DNA of 64,000 bases from Siniperca chuatsi. Taxonomy: Eukaryota; Chordata; Actinopteri; Centrarchiformes; Sinipercidae. Shown piece by piece: positions 61,604-64,000 of this stretch; position 1 is the stretch's first letter; each line of letters starts with the position of its first letter. A program made the position numbers and the translations under genes. Location: the NCBI RefSeq assembly GCF_020085105.1, contig NC_058046.1, positions 12,680,175 to 12,744,174 on the forward strand, in the 5' to 3' direction. The notes below the pieces were generated by a model. That model was not told the DNA's origin and did not search any database. It saw only the letters and a program-made list of their open reading frames with translations.

Positions 61604-62101
61604 AGCAGAAATGACCTCTGACATGGGAAGAAACTGGACTTTGTGACTTTTAATTGTTTCACTGCGTGCAGCTCTGCTTGTCGAGCAATGGAAATGCCAG
61701 CGCTAGTGTTGAGAGGGCGAGCTAACAGATGCAGGAATGCTGTCACTTTGGACCTCTTGTGTGTCCAAATTTAAGACACACTGATGCAGACGATTGTAGC
61801 ATTAATTGGAATGTCCTTGTTTTGTTACATTTCTATCCTCTGCTTGTTGATAGCATCTGAATACCTGAGATACTGTAGATGGTGATGTGGAATGATTGAA
61901 AAATCAGCCAAGTAATCCTATACATTTCTTTGATTTTGTGTCATTCATTTAATGCAGTCTGAATGCCACAATTTCATTGTATTATATTTATATTCTGAGA
62001 CACCTGGGTTCCTTATAGTCTAAATGACTAGCCTATCTGCTGTATAATAGTATGCTTATAAGCTGTACACAAAACAAAGACTTTTAAAAAGACTTTGAAA
62101 A

Positions 62102-62107
62102 AATAAA
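62102..62107 (+). terminator. vgll4l: vgll4-like polyadenylation signal candidate
   Basis: AATAAA within an A-rich stretch about 500 bases past the stop codon. A second hexamer (CAAATAAAATG) lies at about 62,190. The interval from 61,604 is the presumed 3' untranslated region. Confidence 0.55.
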
Positions 62108-62219
62108 AATCTCAAAAATCTTTTAATAGTTTTGTGTGTTTGTCATTTGTAAAAGCATATTTTTATAGTGTCATCTGACAAATTTGTCAAATAAAATGAA
62201 AGCTTTATTATTTTTGTTA

Positions 62220-64000
62220 GAATTTCTTCAGAGAGAGAAGCTACGGATGTCACAAAATTAATAAAACTAATTTTAAACTCGAAGGTCGTCAACTCACCTT
62301 GTAAAAACTGGGTAGGGTGGTGTACCAGACAACCTAATTTCAGTGGTGAGTCAGTGTGTGTCTACAACACGTCCGGTGCACACATGGCATTTTACACTTA
62401 GAGTTCTTGCCACACACCGAGTGGAAATGGATGTATGAGTAACACATTCGGGACTTTTTCCTGTAAGTTAGAGGGAATGTAGGGTGCATGTTCCAGCAGG
62501 CACCAGGCCTTGTGTTCTGACATTCCTGTCTCCTGAGAAAATGACTCTGTAAGATCCTACAGATCCTGTTTGGCAAGGGAAAGGAGGGAGGGAAGAGGGG
62601 AAGGAAGGGTTGGGCTAATATAGGCCTGAGCATGAGAACCAGCCGAGCTCTTCAGTTACTTATTTGCATGTCCTATCTTGTCTAACTATAAATTTTATAA
62701 GCACCATTAAAAGAAATCCATAGCTTCTGTCTTTGAAATTACAGAGTTGATCAAATGTAAAGAAGGGGAAATAACCTAAATGTTCTGACAAGTTGAACTT
62801 CTTTCAAAGAAAGTTGTAAATCAGGGAGGGACAATGTGAATTGAACGTGCTTTAAAATTAAAATTTTTAAGGCAAACCATCAAAAGTGTATAAGCTTATG
62901 TCATTTGGGTGGTTTGAGTTAAGACATCTGCACAAACCCTCTTAGAATCCACTGCACAGTAACACAAAGTTTACTTAAAACAGATCTTGCAGCAAGTCCA
63001 TTCACACAGGAACAAATAGTGACCCAACTGCAGGTTATTGCTTTTCCTTAGTAAGTGTTGAAACTGGTATTTCAACACAGAGTGCATTCATTAGCCAGTA
63101 GTAACCTGAACAGGGGCATTGATGCCATCTAGAGGCCCTTAGGTAAACCTTAAACAGCTGACACTGTCAATGACAAATGGTCTCATGTTGCATGAGGAAG
63201 AGCACAAACTCGCAAAACACAGTTCTGCAGGTAAACTTGTTGTTGAGTGAGAGAACTCGCTCGACAGAGTGACCTTTAGAAAATGAAGAGGGAGAGAAAA
63301 CACTTTGCTCAGTTTACCACTAGGAGGCAACACCATAACAGGTTTTACAACTGCACATCACTTTTCATTCATGCGCTCTAAGTTTGAAGGTTCTTAACTT
63401 TAATTTCAGGATATATTTTAAATGCCTTTATCTGTTTATATATACACTCTGTATTTTACGTACTAAACCACAGTTATATGCAAGTTTACTGTATAAGATA
63501 GACAAAATGTTTTCAACTAAGTTGAAAGTGGTCGTTCAAATGATACAGAACAAGTGGCCATGAGAATGCTAAGAGAAAAAACTTCTCAAGCTGCTGCACA
63601 AGAAATGGACATTGTTGTTTGAGGCAACAATAAAAGATAATTACAATTCTGAAATACCTCAAACATGACAGAAAACAACATTTAACTCAATTTGACTGTG
63701 GCAGTAGTAATTAAGTATGCATCACAGTAAAGATGATTGGCCAAACCCTCTGGGAAAGTTCTTGCACTTTGTCTTGTCTGTCAAAAATTAGATCACTGTC
63801 AACAAAGCATGAAGCGTTTGTAAATAATTCAAATTACAGCTCTAATCTCATGAGAACATGATTGCATGGAATGACTGTTGTGGAGCAGTATATGATTCAT
63901 TTTCAAGGTTTCTCTTCATATTTAAATGATCAGAGATGGGTATCTAGGATAATTGTTTAAATAATGATTGTTCGGTTTCAGACCTCTGGGTGTTTCCGAT
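62220..64000. other. intergenic, nothing recognised
   Basis: No gene, RNA or repeat family was recognised from the end of the vgll4-like transcript to the right edge. Open frames are short and unlike known families. Confidence 0.5.

Overview
The window is nuclear DNA from a ray-finned fish, most likely a percomorph teleost. The genes have vertebrate-type introns with GT/AG splice sites, and no operon-like packing is seen. Intergenic DNA carries teleost repeats: a Tc1-like transposon, a Penelope-like element with a GIY-YIG domain, L2-type and R2-group LINE fragments, hAT-like elements, MITEs and many CA/TA microsatellites. Four protein-coding genes were recognised by reading the translations against remembered vertebrate families; no database search was run. 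Splice sites were placed by hand and every coding-exon phase was checked for consistency.

Layout: (1) 1-23.1 kb, minus strand: the 5' two thirds of gapvd1, a RasGAP/VPS9 regulator of Rab5 and endocytosis. It has 17 coding exons here; the VPS9 end lies beyond the left edge. Its promoter is near 23.05 kb. (2) 23.1-28.7 kb: a transposon and microsatellite island between genes. (3) 29.95-33.16 kb, minus strand: ajm1, one 1070-codon coding exon, with an untranslated exon probably near 36.1 kb. (4) 36.2-42.5 kb: intergenic DNA with one MITE and one perfect hairpin. (5) 42.5-55.2 kb, minus strand: synapsin 1 (syn1), 13 coding exons giving 665 residues, with a long 3' untranslated region. (6) 58.25-61.60 kb, plus strand: a vestigial-like 4 family gene (vgll4-like), five exons and 274 residues, divergent from syn1. 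(7) 62.2-64 kb: nothing recognised.

The genes do not form one pathway: gapvd1 acts in endosome traffic, ajm1 at epithelial junctions, syn1 on synaptic vesicles and vgll4-like as a TEAD cofactor. The most informative arrangement is the head-to-head syn1/vgll4-like pair. It mirrors the divergent SYN2/VGLL4 arrangement on human chromosome 3p25 and looks like a relic of vertebrate genome duplication. Other notable items are a compact Penelope-like insertion with a perfect 93-bp inverted repeat and a 13-bp target duplication, a predicted upstream ORF ending one base before the ajm1 start, a cluster of the palindrome TAACGTTA in gapvd1 intron 1, and a TEAD/AP-1 composite site upstream of the vgll4-like gene. 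No clearly new gene system was found.
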